This document shows positions 10,991 through 23,708 of a stretch of 64,000 nt of DNA, piece after piece. The DNA lies in assembly GCA_051453625.1 (NCBI GenBank), contig JBOZIK010000001.1, forward strand, positions 158,983,221 to 159,047,220, given 5' to 3'. Source of the DNA: Welwitschia mirabilis (taxonomy: Eukaryota; Gnetophyta; Gnetopsida; Welwitschiales). Each line of letters starts with the position of its first letter. Position 1 is the stretch's first letter. The translations under genes were made by a program, and so were the position numbers. The notes beneath the pieces are model-generated. The model did not search any database, was not told the origin of the DNA, and saw nothing but the letters and a program-made list of their open reading frames with translations.

Positions 10991-12700
10991 GAAGATTAAT
11001 CCAAAATAATATGAACTCCTTTACTGATTACAAAGGATGAGAAAACAAACCTCAGCTGCTCAAAATAACTAAAATAATCAAACTACCTTATCACAACACA
11101 ATTAAAATGATCTATTTGATCCCTTTGATGAAACCTTATCAAATCTAGAAATGATTAATAAGTTATAAGCTTATTATTTCATCTAAGAAGTAGTTAAACA
11201 TTAAACTATTCTTATTACTGTCACCAACCAATAGGCAAATCCTTCGTGACTAATTCCAATCATAAAGCCTAGGAACACCTTCTTGCATAGTGCTGCTACT
11301 TATTACTCAAAGGCTAGAATTTAAATCTTCCACTATTCAACTCTTATCCCATTTTCATGGCCTTAAATCTAAGATCCTTACCTACAACTTAAAGAATTCA
11401 AGTGAATATTATCAAAGTTGCTCAATATTCTAACATTTATAATGCACTTAGTCTTACTTTATTCCCTTTTCCTAAAAGAGAAGGCGAAATCCTAATCATA
11501 CACCCTGAAACCCTTTTGCATAATGAATTAAGTGGACTTGAGTAAAGCCTTTATCTCTAAATTATTTGCTAGCCACAAGACAAATGCCCTTAAAAAATAA
11601 ATCATGAAATTTCAACAGAAGGATCATGAAACCTTCTCCTAGATCTTAGAAGTATATAAAGATTTATTATTAAAATGATTCTAACATGGATTTGAATTAG
11701 GTAGAAAGAAAAGTTTATTTTATAATGGATTGTCCACAAATAACTATCAACTAGTGGAAATGATAAAGCATGATAACTTCCTAAGCATGCCCTTAGATGA
11801 GGTTTGAAAGTATTTAGAAAGTATAGTTTAGAGTGCAAAAAATTAGGAGGAACCTATAGGACCTTTAAGATCATATCATCCAATTAGGTCAACTAGTATT
11901 TTTAAAATCTCAAAAAACTTTGAGATGAATAATAAAATTGATGAAGTAGCAAGAAAGTTAGAATTATTAACTACCCCACCCTCAACCTCACCTATGGTCA
12001 CTAAACCCAACTATTTAATTTGACATATCGACACTCATAAATCACTAAATGTCCATCTATCCCTTTATTCCAAAGCATAATTAATAAATAGATGAACATG
12101 GTAGAATAATGATGAAGTTCCAAAAATAATCCATACTTAAATAGTTATAGTCTTGGTTGGTGAAATCATCTAAATTTCTCTTAGAAATAAGATAACATTC
12201 CATAACAAAATTTTCAGCCTAAGACTTCATTTCCCTCATATTCTAATTTTGACCCTTTGTCATCAAACCTTCAAACTAATTTGTCTAATTCATTGGAAAA
12301 TACCCTGAAAAAGTTCATAAAAATGCAAATGCAAACTAATCAAGGATAAGAGCGAATAAATCAAAGGCTTGAATAGAGTATAAATCAACTTCCAAAAATT
12401 ACCATCCATATTATTTCATTAATAAACTAAAGAGAAATAAGAAAACTTCTCATGAGGGTCCAACCAAATCCAAAAGAATTTAGATTTATAGAAGGAATAG
12501 AACACCTAAAAGAGACAAAGTCTATACACCTCAGGAGAGGGAAAGAGCTAAAAAATCCACCCACATAAAATAAGCCTAAGGATAAATAAAACCCCATAAA
12601 AAACAAGGAAAAATTAAGAATTAAGATTCATTACCTATTTACAAAAAAACCATTACCTTTTTCCCAATAGGTTGGTAAGGAGAACATAATGTAAAAATAA
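10990..12700 (+). pseudogene. gag remnant of the Athila element
   Basis: Gag is the structural protein that packages element RNA. The plus strand keeps recognisable pieces: LFDPFDETLSNLEMINK (about 11112), KSLFYNGLSTNNYQLVE with FLSMPLDEV (about 11710-11800), and NFEMNNKIDEVARKLELL (about 11915-11970). The middle piece has the shape of the retrotransposon gag core followed by the FYNGL-type motif common in Athila gag. No intact zinc knuckle is visible. Many stops interrupt the frame; no stretch is open for long. An open frame on the opposite strand at 11602-11838 is only the shadow of this gag. Confidence 0.65.
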
Positions 12701-12889
12701 TTAGAGGTTCTAGAAATTTTCAAAGAAGTTAAAATAAACATTCCCTTTCTAGAAGCCATTAAATAAGTCCCTTTCTATTCAAAATTCCTTAAGGACTTGT
12801 GTCCTATAAAAAGGAAAATGAATATAAAATCTAAAGCCTTTTTTGCTTAACAAATGAATGTGATTGTCCAAAACCAATTCCCTTTAAAG

Positions 12890-15800
12890 TACAAATACCT
12901 TGGATGTACCACAATTACCATTACCATAGGTGATAAAACACTCAACCAAGCCTTGTTGGATATAGAAGCTAGTGTAAACTTGATCCCTTATAAAACCTAA
13001 AAGGAGTTAGGCTTCGAAGGAATCAAAAAAATGAAATGAGTGGATAAATCTATTAAAACATCATTAGATATCATTGAGAATGTTATAATTAGAATGGACA
13101 TTGCTAATCCCCAGTAGATTTTATGGTCTTAGACATAGAAAATTCATCGAATCAAATAGTACCCATCATATTAGGAAAACCATTCTTAGCAACCTCTAAT
13201 GCCTTGTTCAATTATTGGAATAAATTAATGAAAATTTCATTCAACAACATGATAATAGAGCTAAACGTCTTTAATGATATGAAGTTTCCATTAAATGACT
13301 AAGAGTTAGAGTACATAGATAGGATAGAAAGCCTTATTGAGGATTAGGAATCCACTTCTTTCACTTTCGAAAATGATGAAATAAAATGCTCTTGAGAGAC
13401 ATTCCCAAAAGCCCAAAATGAAGTTGACTTATATCTCAAACCCTTGCTTGATAATCTGAAGTACACTTTCTTAGGGGATAACTCTATCTTCTCAACAGTT
13501 ATAAATTACTCCTTGACTCCATCTGAAGAAGATCAATTGCTTAGACTTTTAAGAAGGAATAAATAGGTAATAGGATGGACTGTCTCTGACATTAGAGGTA
13601 TTTATCCTAGTATTTACATGTACCATATCTATTTAGAGGAAAATACCAAACCATTCATTAAAGCACAACATAGGACAAATCCAACTATGAGAGAAGTTAT
13701 TAAATATGAGGTAATTAAAATTTCTAATAATGGGATTATCTACCCTATTTTAGATAGCAAGTGGATAAGTACAACTCATACCATAACTAAGAAATCAAGA
13801 ATTACCCTTATCCATAATAAGCATAATGAGATTATCCCTATCAAACTTGCTACAAAATGGACAATGTGTGCCGATTACTAAAAATTAAATATTGTGTTTC
13901 TAAAAAATCATTACCCTCTTCCTTGCCTAGATTAAATTTTAAAATAGCTTAAAAGAAATCCTTTCTACTATTTATTAGATGGATGCTTAGGTTACAATCA
14001 GATTAAAATTGCTTTTAAATAGTGAGACAAAACCACATTCACTTGCCGCTATGGAACATCCACTTATAAATGGATGCCCTTTGGCTTATGCAACGCACTT
14101 GCCACTTTCCAATATTGCATGTTTAAAATTTTTCTGACTTGTTAGACTCAAGTGTGAAAAGCTTCATGGATAACTTCTCAATTTATGGAACCTTATTTAA
14201 CAATTATTTAAACAACTTAGAATTTGCCCTTGAAAGATGCATTGAAAAATGCCTTATACTTAACTAGGAAAAATACCATTTTTAATTATAAATTAAGGTA
14301 TAGTTTTAGAACACATCATCTCTAAGGAAGGAATTCAGGTAGATTTACCTACATTCTCTTTAATCATATAGTTGACAACCCTCCAAAACAAAAGATATTA
14401 GATCATTCAAAGGACATGCAAGATATTATAGACAGTCCATCAAGTATTTTAGTAAAATATCTAAGCTCTTGTATGATCTTTTAAGTAAAGACACCTCTTT
14501 CAACTAGATTCTAAAGTATTAAAACATATTCAAATAACTTAAAGAGAAACTAAATTATACATCCATTATCCAACTAGCCAATTAGAAGTTACCTTTTAAA
14601 CTTATGTGTGATGTAAGTGACTTCATAATAGGTGTTGTTTTAAGATAAGAAGTCGATAAAAAGCCACTATGATTTACTAGACCATTAAAACTTTAAATGA
14701 TACTTAACTTAATTACATCATCATAGAGAAGGAGCTTTTAGATATTGTCTTTATTCTTGAAAAATATAGGTAATAACTTTTAAGATTTAAGGTAGTCATT
14801 TACATTGATCACTCAGTCATTAGATTCCTTTTTACTAAAAAGGATTTGAAACCATATCTTATCAGATGGATCCTCCTCCTTTAAGAATTCGATTTAGAGA
14901 TTAAGGATAATAAAAGCTTTGCTAATGTTATTATAGATTATATTTTACACATATATTTAGATAATCTATAAACATATTTACCCATTGATGACACTTTTTT
15001 AGATGAACATCTCTTTCCAGTCTAATAAATATCTTGGTTTTGCTAACTAGTTAGTCTTCAAAACTATTCCTTCCCGCTAGGACATAAATAATAAAAAGAG
15101 GTCCTTAAGTCAAGTCAAATATTTCTTCTAGGATAGTCAATTCCTTTTTAAATACTATCTATACTAAGTTATTTGCAAATGTGTCCCTCAAGACAATGTT
15201 TATGACATACTTAAAAATTGCCTTTCTGAGGCTTATGCGGTTACTACTCAGCTAACAAGACTATAACGAAAATCCTACAATTTAGTTTTTACTAGCCATC
15301 GATTTTTAAAGACTCTTATCTTTCTTATAAATCCTATGATAACTATAAAAAGTTAAGAGGTTTTTCACATAGATAAATGATGCCTTTAAATCCCACCTTG
15401 TTGTTAAATTCTTTGACATATGGGAAATTAATTTTTAAGGGCCTTATCCCTCATCAAATAGGCAGTAAGACATCCTTGTTTATGTTGACTATGTAGCTAA
15501 ATGGGTTGAAGAATATGTATGTTGAACAAATTATGCTAAAATGGTAGTTTCTTTAAAGAAAATATCTTAACTTATTTTAGCTATTCATGTATTTTAATTA
15601 GCAATGGAGAAAGATACTTTTGTAATAAAATATTCAACAATCTTCATGCTGAATACGAGGTTACACATAAAGTTATAACACCTTATCACCTATAAACAAG
15701 TAGCCAAGTTGAGGTTATGAATAGGGCACTTAAGAAAATCCTTTAAAACATAGTAAAATTAATATAAAAATGTTGGTTCTTCAAACTAAATACTGTCTTA

Positions 15801-16246
15801 TGGGAATCCTGCACTACTTATAAAACACCCTTAGGGATATCAGCTTTTTTATTAGTTTATAGTAAAGCATTCCATTTACCTAGAGAACATGAATAGAGCA
15901 CTTACTGGGTGATTAAGAATATGAAGTTGGACTAAAGGTTACGAAGAAAAATAAGGTTATACAACTCAATGAACTAGACAAAATTAAAAATGATTCCTAT
16001 AACAACATGAAAATAAATAAGGATAGAATGAAGAGGTTTCATGATTATCATATCATTAGAAAAACATTTCAGAAGGGAGAACTAGCCTTGCTATATAACT
16101 CATGCTTACATATTTTTTCAAGTAAACTAATAGGTAAGTGGAAAAAACCCTTCTTAATAAAAAAGGTCTTGCCACATGGAGTCATTCTTATTAAAAATCC
16201 CAAAAACAATCAACTCCTTAAAGTTAATGGATGCTGTCTAAAATAA
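12890..16246 (+). pseudogene. pol remnant of the Athila element: protease, RT, RNase H, integrase
   Basis: The polyprotein is traceable in order. Protease: LLDIEASVNLIPY at about 12953, where the Gly of the D-[S/T/L]-G-type active site reads Glu. RT: the longest open piece, 13618-13881, includes NGIIYPILDSKWIS; then WMPFGLCNALATFQ (about 14071) and SFMDNFSIYG (about 14161), where one catalytic Asp is Asn. RNase H: FKLMCDVSDF, VVIYIDHS and LIRWILLL (14597-14885). Integrase: FDIWEIN, YVDYVAKWVEE, TPYHL then TSSQVEVMNRAL (15410-15735). C-terminus: open piece 16007-16246 with GKWKKPFLIKKVLPHG. Stops and frameshifts occur throughout, several at positions where Gln or Trp is expected. Not functional. 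Confidence 0.9.
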
Positions 16247-17649
16247 TATCACTCACCCGACCACCCTCTTAAACCTTGTTGAACATTAAATCCATGATTA
16301 AATCACTCCATCAAATCCATAAATAATCCATCCAAACCATCAATCCATGAGGTTTTGATACTTATTAATCCAAGTTAAAAGCTCTTAAAACAAAAATCAA
16401 TAATAAGCAATTATGTTATCATCTAATTAATAGTTAAGATCTAGTTTAATTATGGGTCTTGAAGGGAAAGAATGCTTATTTTAAGTAGGTTAGTTAAGAA
16501 AACATTTACTTAGGGGCTTCAGTTTTGGTAAAACTTGATTAAAAAGGTGGGATTTATCTTTGCATATGCTCTTCAGGTAAAAACACTTTAATGAAGACAA
16601 GATTTTTCTTGATTAGGCTAATAAGCCAATGACCCCCTAAAAGTGTATAAAAAATGACTATGAGAAGATAAAAAAAAGAAAATAATATGTCTCTTCTCCA
16701 AAAGCACATAATATTAATTACTTATTTGGATTTAGTTAACTACATCAGGGCTATGAAGACTTGCTGGAAATGCAACTCTAATGATCTATTTGTGACATGT
16801 TCAACTTCATCAGGGCTATAAAATTTTGTTGACAATGCAATACTAATTTCTACATAATACAATATTATTAAATTTGTTGGTAGAAAAATGTCATAATACT
16901 AGATGCTAAATGTGGTTCAAAGACCTAATACTAGAGAGATATGCAAAGATAAAAACAAAAAACAAAGGAACAAAAAGATGAAAATCAAAGGCCTTATTGA
17001 GATATTGTCTTTTAACTTTCATACTTAGGATTTCCATTAATTCATTAGATCCCTATATGTTACTTAGTTAAAACTTAACTTGGTTAACATTGTGGTCCAC
17101 TAAAAATACAAAATTATAATAAAGGACTAAGAACTTAGGATAGTTTGCTTTTTTATTTATTGATTTATAGTTTTACTCCATTTACATATTTTCCATCTCA
17201 TTTACCTCACATAACTTTACTACATTCCATTTTATATCACTTTCATAGTCATTGAAATAACTTCTAAGGCATTAACTATTTTTATGAATTTTTTTCCCCA
17301 CTTAGCACATGTTGAATGATAAATAGCTTGTCTTTTTCCTTAGCTTAATTTACATGATTTTCAATGAAAGAATTCTTATGATCTATCTATGCCTATGTTC
17401 TTAAATAACTTAATGTTTTTATCATAAGCTTTGAGGATAAAGTCAAATTTTAGTTAGGGGATGTTGTACCTCAATTTGCACTAAAATTTTTCACTTTGAT
17501 GCATTAATTACATAAAATTGGTTATAAAATTTTTCAAGTGATATCATTCACACACTTGATGAACTTTTGACACAGACAATTTTTCCATGTTTAACCATTT
17601 CATTATTAACTTCTTTACAAGGCACTAGCAAAAGACTGGTTAGAGGATG
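16247..17649 (+). other. 3' non-coding region of the Athila element
   Basis: About 1.4 kb without coding sequence, ending in CTAGCAAAAGACTGGTTAGA just before the 3' LTR. It aligns in part with 7260-8446 of the deleted Athila copy, including two segments with the words GGGCTATGAAGA and AGGGCTATAAAA. A long 3' non-coding part is usual in Athila elements. Confidence 0.65.
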
Positions 17650-18888
17650 TGTTAACATGTAAAAATTAACATTTATATCAAGTGTTTTAGGTTAATTTAT
17701 TATAAATGAAGATTTTAATTTAATTATTTTAATTATAGAATATGTCTTTTATTATTTTTAAAATAAAATTTAATATTATGATTTTCTCCATAGTAATAGT
17801 AGATACTTAGCCACATTTTAGAGTACATGATAAAAGATGGAAATAATTTCACACAAAAACATGATGGTAATGAAGATATGAGGTCGTGACACATAGCAGA
17901 AGCATTTGAAGACATGTGGCAGAGGCATGTACAGGTGGCATTAGAGCTATATGATAATCTTCATTAAATACTATAAGACAACCTCTACCAAATTCTAAAT
18001 AATAGAGATTCTACCTAATGCTAGAGGATAGAATCTAACCTACCTAATGCTATAAGATAATCTCCATCAAATGTATAGGATAGAATCTTATCTACTTAAT
18101 GCTATGAAGATTCTACCTAACACTATAAGCCAAGAATGTAATCATCCCTTACCCCCATCTCTCCCTATAAAAAGGCCTCAAATCTTCATCTTATTCATCT
18201 TTGCCTTGGAAAAATTAAAGACCTTGGAGCATTAACTTGTGATGGCTTTCTAGACAACTCTTTAAGCTAGTGAGCTACTCTTTTAGAATTGCTGAGAAGT
18301 TCTTCCTGCTTTTTCCTTTCTTTTCTATAAAGTTATTCCCTTTTTGTAATGCAAGAGTTATTTTTCTTTGATCTTGATTTATGAGTAATACCATAATTAG
18401 AATTGTTAAGTAACTTTTTAACTTTAAAGTTTATTTTAGTTATGTAATTTCACTTTTATTTTAGTATTTTAATTTAATAGATCTTAAATACTTTAGAAGT
18501 TCTTACTTTCTATAATTATTTTAATGCTATAGTATTAATTGGATTCATCATTTATCATATGATGGATGAGATTATGTCTCATGAATTGGACCAAAATCAC
18601 TTGATGATTTTTATTATTTTTACAAGAAGGCAATTAAACAACATTAGAGTGAAGGACTACTTTGGACAAATTGGCAATACTTGGGAGCTAGTTTTCTTTC
18701 CTTTTCTTTAAGATAAATTTTAACTCAACTCTATACTTCACCATTTTTCTTTCTTTATTTACTTTATAACTAATATTAAGATTTAAGTTAGTGCAATTTC
18801 AAACCTAAACCTATGTTATCCATGAGGAAGAATAATAGCTAAGTGAAAACTTAGCTTAAATATGAGACATTTTAATACAAGTTAATCA
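17650..18888 (+). mobile_element. 3' LTR of the nested Athila element
   Basis: Starts TGTTAACATGTAAAAATTAA and ends AAGTTAATCA, so the termini form an imperfect inverted repeat (TGTTAAC and GTTAATCA). It aligns throughout with 9021-10258. The TATA box is at 18166-18173. The start retains TG, which the 5' LTR has lost. Confidence 0.88.
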
Positions 18889-19772
18889 AAAAACCCTCCT
18901 TATATAACCACCCACCTAACACATAATAATAACTCTTAACATAATAATGACAAATCTATTCAAGCCTTCCCTCATCTATAAAAGGGCCTTAACTACCCAT
19001 TATAAAAATTTTTAGATTGGCTTAATGTGGGAAAGACTTAGAGGCTAGGATGTCATGGTGCTTTGATCATATTTCTTGGGGGCAGAATGATCCAAGAATA
19101 ATTGAAAAGTTATTCTTCTTCATCTTTTTCTAAATTTGATATAATGTATTTTATATTTTAATACAAAAATCACTTTTAATCCTTTCATTATTATTGCACA
19201 ATTCATTTGGCATTAGTAATCCTTAGGTAAGGTTAATTCTTAAGTAAGTTTTTTTTTAATTATTAATATATAAAAGTAGGTGTTAGCAATTTTTAGATAA
19301 AGATTACTCAACTATTAAGTTATTTTACACTGAGTGAGTTGTTTGAAGTTACTTTTACCTTATTATAATTGCTATCATCTAATGGATCTTATGCATATTT
19401 GTTCATACTTCTCTTGCTTATGAAGGATTATGAAGGATTGTTTAGACTAGATAATTTACCAACACTCATGTGGTGGATTTGATTATGCCTCCATAATGAT
19501 TCTTAATGACTTGATAATTTTAGTTAATGTTTAGGATATAAGAATTATTAGATTAAAGGTGGAGAGTTTGATGAATTGACTAGATCCTTTAAGAATTTCT
19601 TTTTTTTATGTGTTACCAACCAAAGATCATTTTCATCTTAACTTTTTAGTTTTTTAGTTTGTTTTGATTTCACTGAAAGTTATAATAATTATGTATATTT
19701 TGATTAAGTTATCACATATATCCTTGTGAAATAATGATACTAAGTGTTTCACTTAGTTAAACCTAGTTAACA
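18889..19772 (+). mobile_element. Right part of LTR2, after the nested Athila element
   Basis: It resumes with CCACCCACCTAACACATAAT and a TATA box (CTATAAAAGGGCC, 18977-18984), the order expected after a U3 such as 8447-9020, and ends CTAGTTAACA, an inverse of the usual LTR start. It has the same overall layout as the other Athila LTRs but is a distinct subfamily, with little base identity to the nested copy outside the promoter and terminus. Confidence 0.6.
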
Positions 19773-20930
19773 ACTATATGCTAAACCGTACTCAAAGATA
19801 CCAAATGCCAAATCATGCACATCACTATGAGGAATATCTAAGACTTCTCTAATTAGTTATAGTATAACTATGATTTCAATGCCTAAAATCTTTATCTAAA
19901 TTACTCATTCCATAGATATATTACTTCAAAACATAAAAAACAACAACCACCTTTGTAATGACTTTAGAATGTTTTTCTAGAAATGGTTTTGATATTAGAA
20001 TATTTATACCACATGATTGGTGAGGCTCTTAAAGCTATTTATTTTAACTATATACTATCTGAGAATAGTATTTTTCTTGACATCATTCTCAAATTTAATC
20101 CTTGCATATCAATCCATTTTTCCTAACAAGTCTATTTACTAGTTATGGGGATTATATTTCTCCATTTCTTTATCCTTGGTAGATCAAGTAAGTTTACCTT
20201 TAACTCTAGGTACCATCCTATACTAAAAAAATATAATTAATACCTCATGATAAGATTTGCACAATATGCACAAATATATGTATGATAAATTAATAATACT
20301 AAGCATAAAATACTTAAAATGCTAAATCATTCAAATAGAAAATGAATTTTATGAAGTAAATAATGGGAGATGAAATGTTTTAGTAGAGTAAGCATTTCAT
20401 GAAATACTTACCACACATCCTATTATACATATATATAAAATTTTAATAATAACTTACTAAATTATCACAAATAAAGCCTGGTGTATAAGAACATTACACA
20501 TAACACCAAATAATCATATGATTAAAACATTAAAGATAATAAAGTTTAAACTAAATGAATTTCAAGCATGCATTCTAGTGATGATTAACAAGTGAAAACT
20601 AGATATTACTATAGTTAGATGTAGGAAGAATAGATGAAACCATTTAAAATTAAGATAGATCTCTTCTAAAACATAGGAAATATAATTTGAAAGGAAGTAG
20701 AATGAGAAAGAAATAAACATAAGATAGATTTTAATCAAACTTAGTTAAATCCACAAAAAGACTAAAGAAAGGTATGGGATCAGTGAAGATGTTAAGAAAT
20801 ATTATTAAAGAATATTAAAAAATGCCTAAAAATCATTAAAAGTCATGAAAAAGGGAAGGAGACACATTAAAGACACTTGAAAATGTAGAAAAATGAGGAA
20901 TCCTAGCCACCTATTTATAGGATTAGGTTA
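19773..20930. other. Unassigned AT-rich sequence; possible minus-strand LTR promoter at its right edge
   Basis: No coding sequence recognised. On the minus strand CCTATAAATAGGTGGC (TATA at 20911-20919) followed by a C/T-rich stretch looks like an LTR promoter and R region. If so, a minus-strand LTR runs through here and the solo SIRE LTR at 20931 inserted just upstream of its TATA box. I could not find its ends or a second copy. Confidence 0.3.
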
Positions 20931-22470
20931 TGTTGATAAATCTAGTTTACATGATTTCACTTGTCAAATATTTTGTGTTATTGTGTAGATAGGTTAGTGC
21001 AAAGAGAATCAGATCATAAATAACATACATTGATGTTAGACCTTTAAAATGATATCTCATGAAAAAATTAGAATTAAATTTGCAAAATATATTAACTGAA
21101 GACATCTGTAGAATGGAAGACATCTATGGTGAAGATGTTTAAATCCTTGAAGACACCTATGATGAATATGTCTATAGCTTAAAGACATCTATGATGTACT
21201 AGCTTTTACATAATAGGTTAAAGATAACTATCTTATTTAAGATAACTATGCTAAAATTTGAATCTAATATAAATGAAAGACATCTATATGTTTGAAGACC
21301 TCTATGTTAAACTGGAACAAGTAACAAAGTCATTTTTTTTTATTTAACTAATATTTTACTTTCTAGGTAAGCTACTAGGATTTGTATCACAAATTCATGA
21401 TGAAGGATGTAAAAATATTATACAATCTAATTTTCATCAAGTTCTAGGCACTATGAATGAAGATCTGTATGAGGTAAAGATGTCTAATTATTACTAGAAA
21501 TTCACATTTTTAAAGAAGTCTTGGAACAAGGTTCATGTCAAATAAAAATGAAGATGTACACCTAATGCCTAAATGGTTCTATCCATTGCATGGTGATTAC
21601 AAAATTCAAATGGCTCTTATCTAAGATCAAACCACTAGCATCTCTTCAATAGTATAAAGGCATAGTGTCAGAAACATATCAAATAACGATCACACTTCTA
21701 AGGCATGTAATGAATGAATCTAGCATAAGGAAACAAATGCATAGGTAATTAGAGATACCCATGAAGGTTCAAAACCTATCATTTGTAAGGAACTCATAGT
21801 GCCTACACATTTTATTCTTGTATCCTATATTGTTGCATCATTCTTGAGCACTTGTGATGACAACAACAATAAGGAACTCAAGCTCATCATCAAAGCTACA
21901 TATTTTAGGCTTCTTGTTGTATTTATTTATTGGATGTTACATTGTTAGACTATCTCATTCTTGAATAATATTTTATAGTTCATTATTGTTTTATCAAACT
22001 CATTATAAGGTAATCCTTATTTAGGTGTGCATTGAGGTTATCACTGTGAGGACTTGTGTTATTATATTTTTCTTAGGGAAAGAGTTTGCCGCCTTGTGAA
22101 AAACATCTTATATTATTATTGGATTTCCCTAAGAATAAGAGATTTCTACCTTGCAAGGAGCATCTCACTTTGTGGTTATGCTTGTATGGATATTTTTATT
22201 GGTTTCCCTAAGGGAAATAGAGTGCTTCCTTATAAGGAAAATCTCATATTATTTTAAGATTAGTAATAAGCCAAAATTACTATTTCTTGTAGGTCAAGAA
22301 TATTTAAAGGTATGAGAGGAAGCTATCACTTATCTGTGAACATACCCAAGTTAGGAAATCAATTACCTTGATAAGGTATTTATTATATTATGCTTTTTAT
22401 ACTATTCTTGATTAAAATTTTTATTTAATAGAACTCATTCACCCCTCTCATCTAAGTTTAATGATCCTTA
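20931..22470 (+). mobile_element. Solo SIRE-type copia LTR (L1)
   Basis: It aligns with the five LTRs of the SIRE complex at 24860-48022 from TGTTGATAAATCTAG to ATGATCCTTA. No PBS follows and no polypurine tract precedes it, so it is a solo LTR left by LTR-LTR recombination. Flanking 5-mers GGTTA (20926-20930) and AGTTA (22471-22475) match at four of five positions. Among the copies only L1 keeps the TG start. It holds three copies of an internal repeat around TTTCCCTAAG (22030-22250), where other copies have one or two, and many AGACATCT-like words at 21090-21310. An open frame at 22054-22257 lies inside the internal repeat and is not a gene. Confidence 0.8.
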
Positions 22471-23558
22471 AGTTATGTAAACAATGAGTAGTTTACTGCT
22501 AGATATAGGTGATTAACTGGTTGATGATTAATTCCTATCATATGCAACATGTGGTTAACCTTCAGGTGACATATAGTTAACTACTTATCAATTTTGTTTA
22601 ATTAATTATTATGAACTTCAGTCAAGCTTTCTATCTTAACTAATATTCTGTGTAATTTATTATTCCACTTGGTCAACTTTGACATTTATACATCAAAGCA
22701 ACAAACTCCTTTAACTCTTGTAATAATACACAAAGCATTAACATTATGTTACTAAGAATTTGGTTTTTTATTAATAGCTATAACATAAACCTTTAATGAG
22801 TTTCATGCTCTAAGCCCAAGTTATGAGAATCACATGAACTTTGATTGCATTTTAATAATTGTTCTATCTAATAGGATAGGGACTTACTATTTCACATGTC
22901 CTTAATTATATATTCTTGGAATGTCAAAGGTTTTATATATAGTTTTTTAACAAAAATATCTTAGAATTTCATCTAGAAACATACTTAATTTTTGTTTTTA
23001 CATTATTATAAAAAGTTAAATCTTTAAAGAAGAATCAAATTTATTGCAAAATTATTTATAAAAAATATTGTTACATTTACCATAAACCATTACAATGGTA
23101 GAGATAGTTCTTATATGGTCTTTCATTCATGTTGATACTCTAAATTAGTTTAAAATAGTCATAATGATTAGAATAGATGTAGTTAAGTGCTTATTTCTTC
23201 TCCTCTTTTGGAATCTAGTCCATTTGTGTTATAAAAAAGGCTTCTATAAGATTCACATTATGGTTAGAGTTAATATACTCTCTTCTAGATGTTTCTTAGA
23301 TTCCTGGTTAATGTTTAATATGATGGAACATTATCTAATAATATTGAAAATCCTATTTTTATATGGATTCTTCAAAAATAATTCTTAGTATTTTCTAAAG
23401 AGCCATGTTTGCACTTAAAGTTATATATATATATATTCACTTAAGATTTAGTAATAATATATTTCAAGGATATGAATACTATGTTTATCATTGAATTCTT
23501 AGTATCCAAGTTTAATCCTTATTATTATTAAAATTTTATTAAAAAGTATTGATATTTG
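22471..23558. other. Unassigned AT-rich sequence, possible LINE trace
   Basis: No gene recognised. One plus-strand frame at about 22920 reads YSWNVKGF, resembling the start of LINE endonuclease domains, and the open stretch 23164-23388 has no further support. The rest of a LINE endonuclease is not visible, so this is noted only as a weak possibility. Confidence 0.2.
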
Positions 23559-23708
23559 GGATTTTATTTATAGATTATCCTAAGCTACATAAATTTTTTA
23601 TAGACTACCCAAAATGATTAGTGCTATCATTTAGGATTTTATTTATAGATTATCCTAAGCTACATAAATTTTTTATAGACTACCCAAAATGATTAGTGCT
23701 ATCATTTA
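23559..23708. repeat. Perfect tandem duplication of a 75-bp unit
   Basis: The 75 bases at 23559-23633 are repeated without change at 23634-23708. In a window where every other repeat is heavily diverged, identity means either a very recent duplication or an assembly error. Confidence 0.95.

Larger units (their letters stand above)
9021..18888 (+). mobile_element. Nearly full-length Athila-type Ty3/gypsy retrotransposon
   Basis: Two LTRs in the same orientation (9021-10258 and 17650-18888, about 1.24 kb each) enclose a tRNA-Asp-type PBS (10266-10283), gag remnants (11000-12700), pol remnants in the order protease, reverse transcriptase, RNase H, integrase (12890-16246), and about 1.4 kb of 3' non-coding DNA. 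That order and the long 3' non-coding part are standard for Athila. The element is inactive: stops and frameshifts break all frames. The LTRs differ at many positions, so the insertion is old. The flanking 5-mers (AGTAA before, AAAAA after) are not a convincing target duplication, but the element splits LTR2 cleanly. Confidence 0.88.

Noticed and set aside
11602-11838. 78-residue minus-strand open frame
   Set aside because: It is opposite the Athila gag remnant, whose plus-strand motifs are recognisable.
21090-21310. Regular short words suggesting a CRISPR-like array
   Set aside because: The words are 8-10 bp, degenerate, occur in both orientations and lie in a plant LTR; there are no repeat-spacer units of CRISPR length.
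22054-22257. 67-residue open frame
   Set aside because: It lies inside the internal repeat of solo LTR L1; the aligned positions in L2-L6 are not open.
22900-23400. Possible LINE endonuclease (YSWNVKGF)
   Set aside because: Only one short motif; the following catalytic motifs are not visible, so it is listed only as a weak note.
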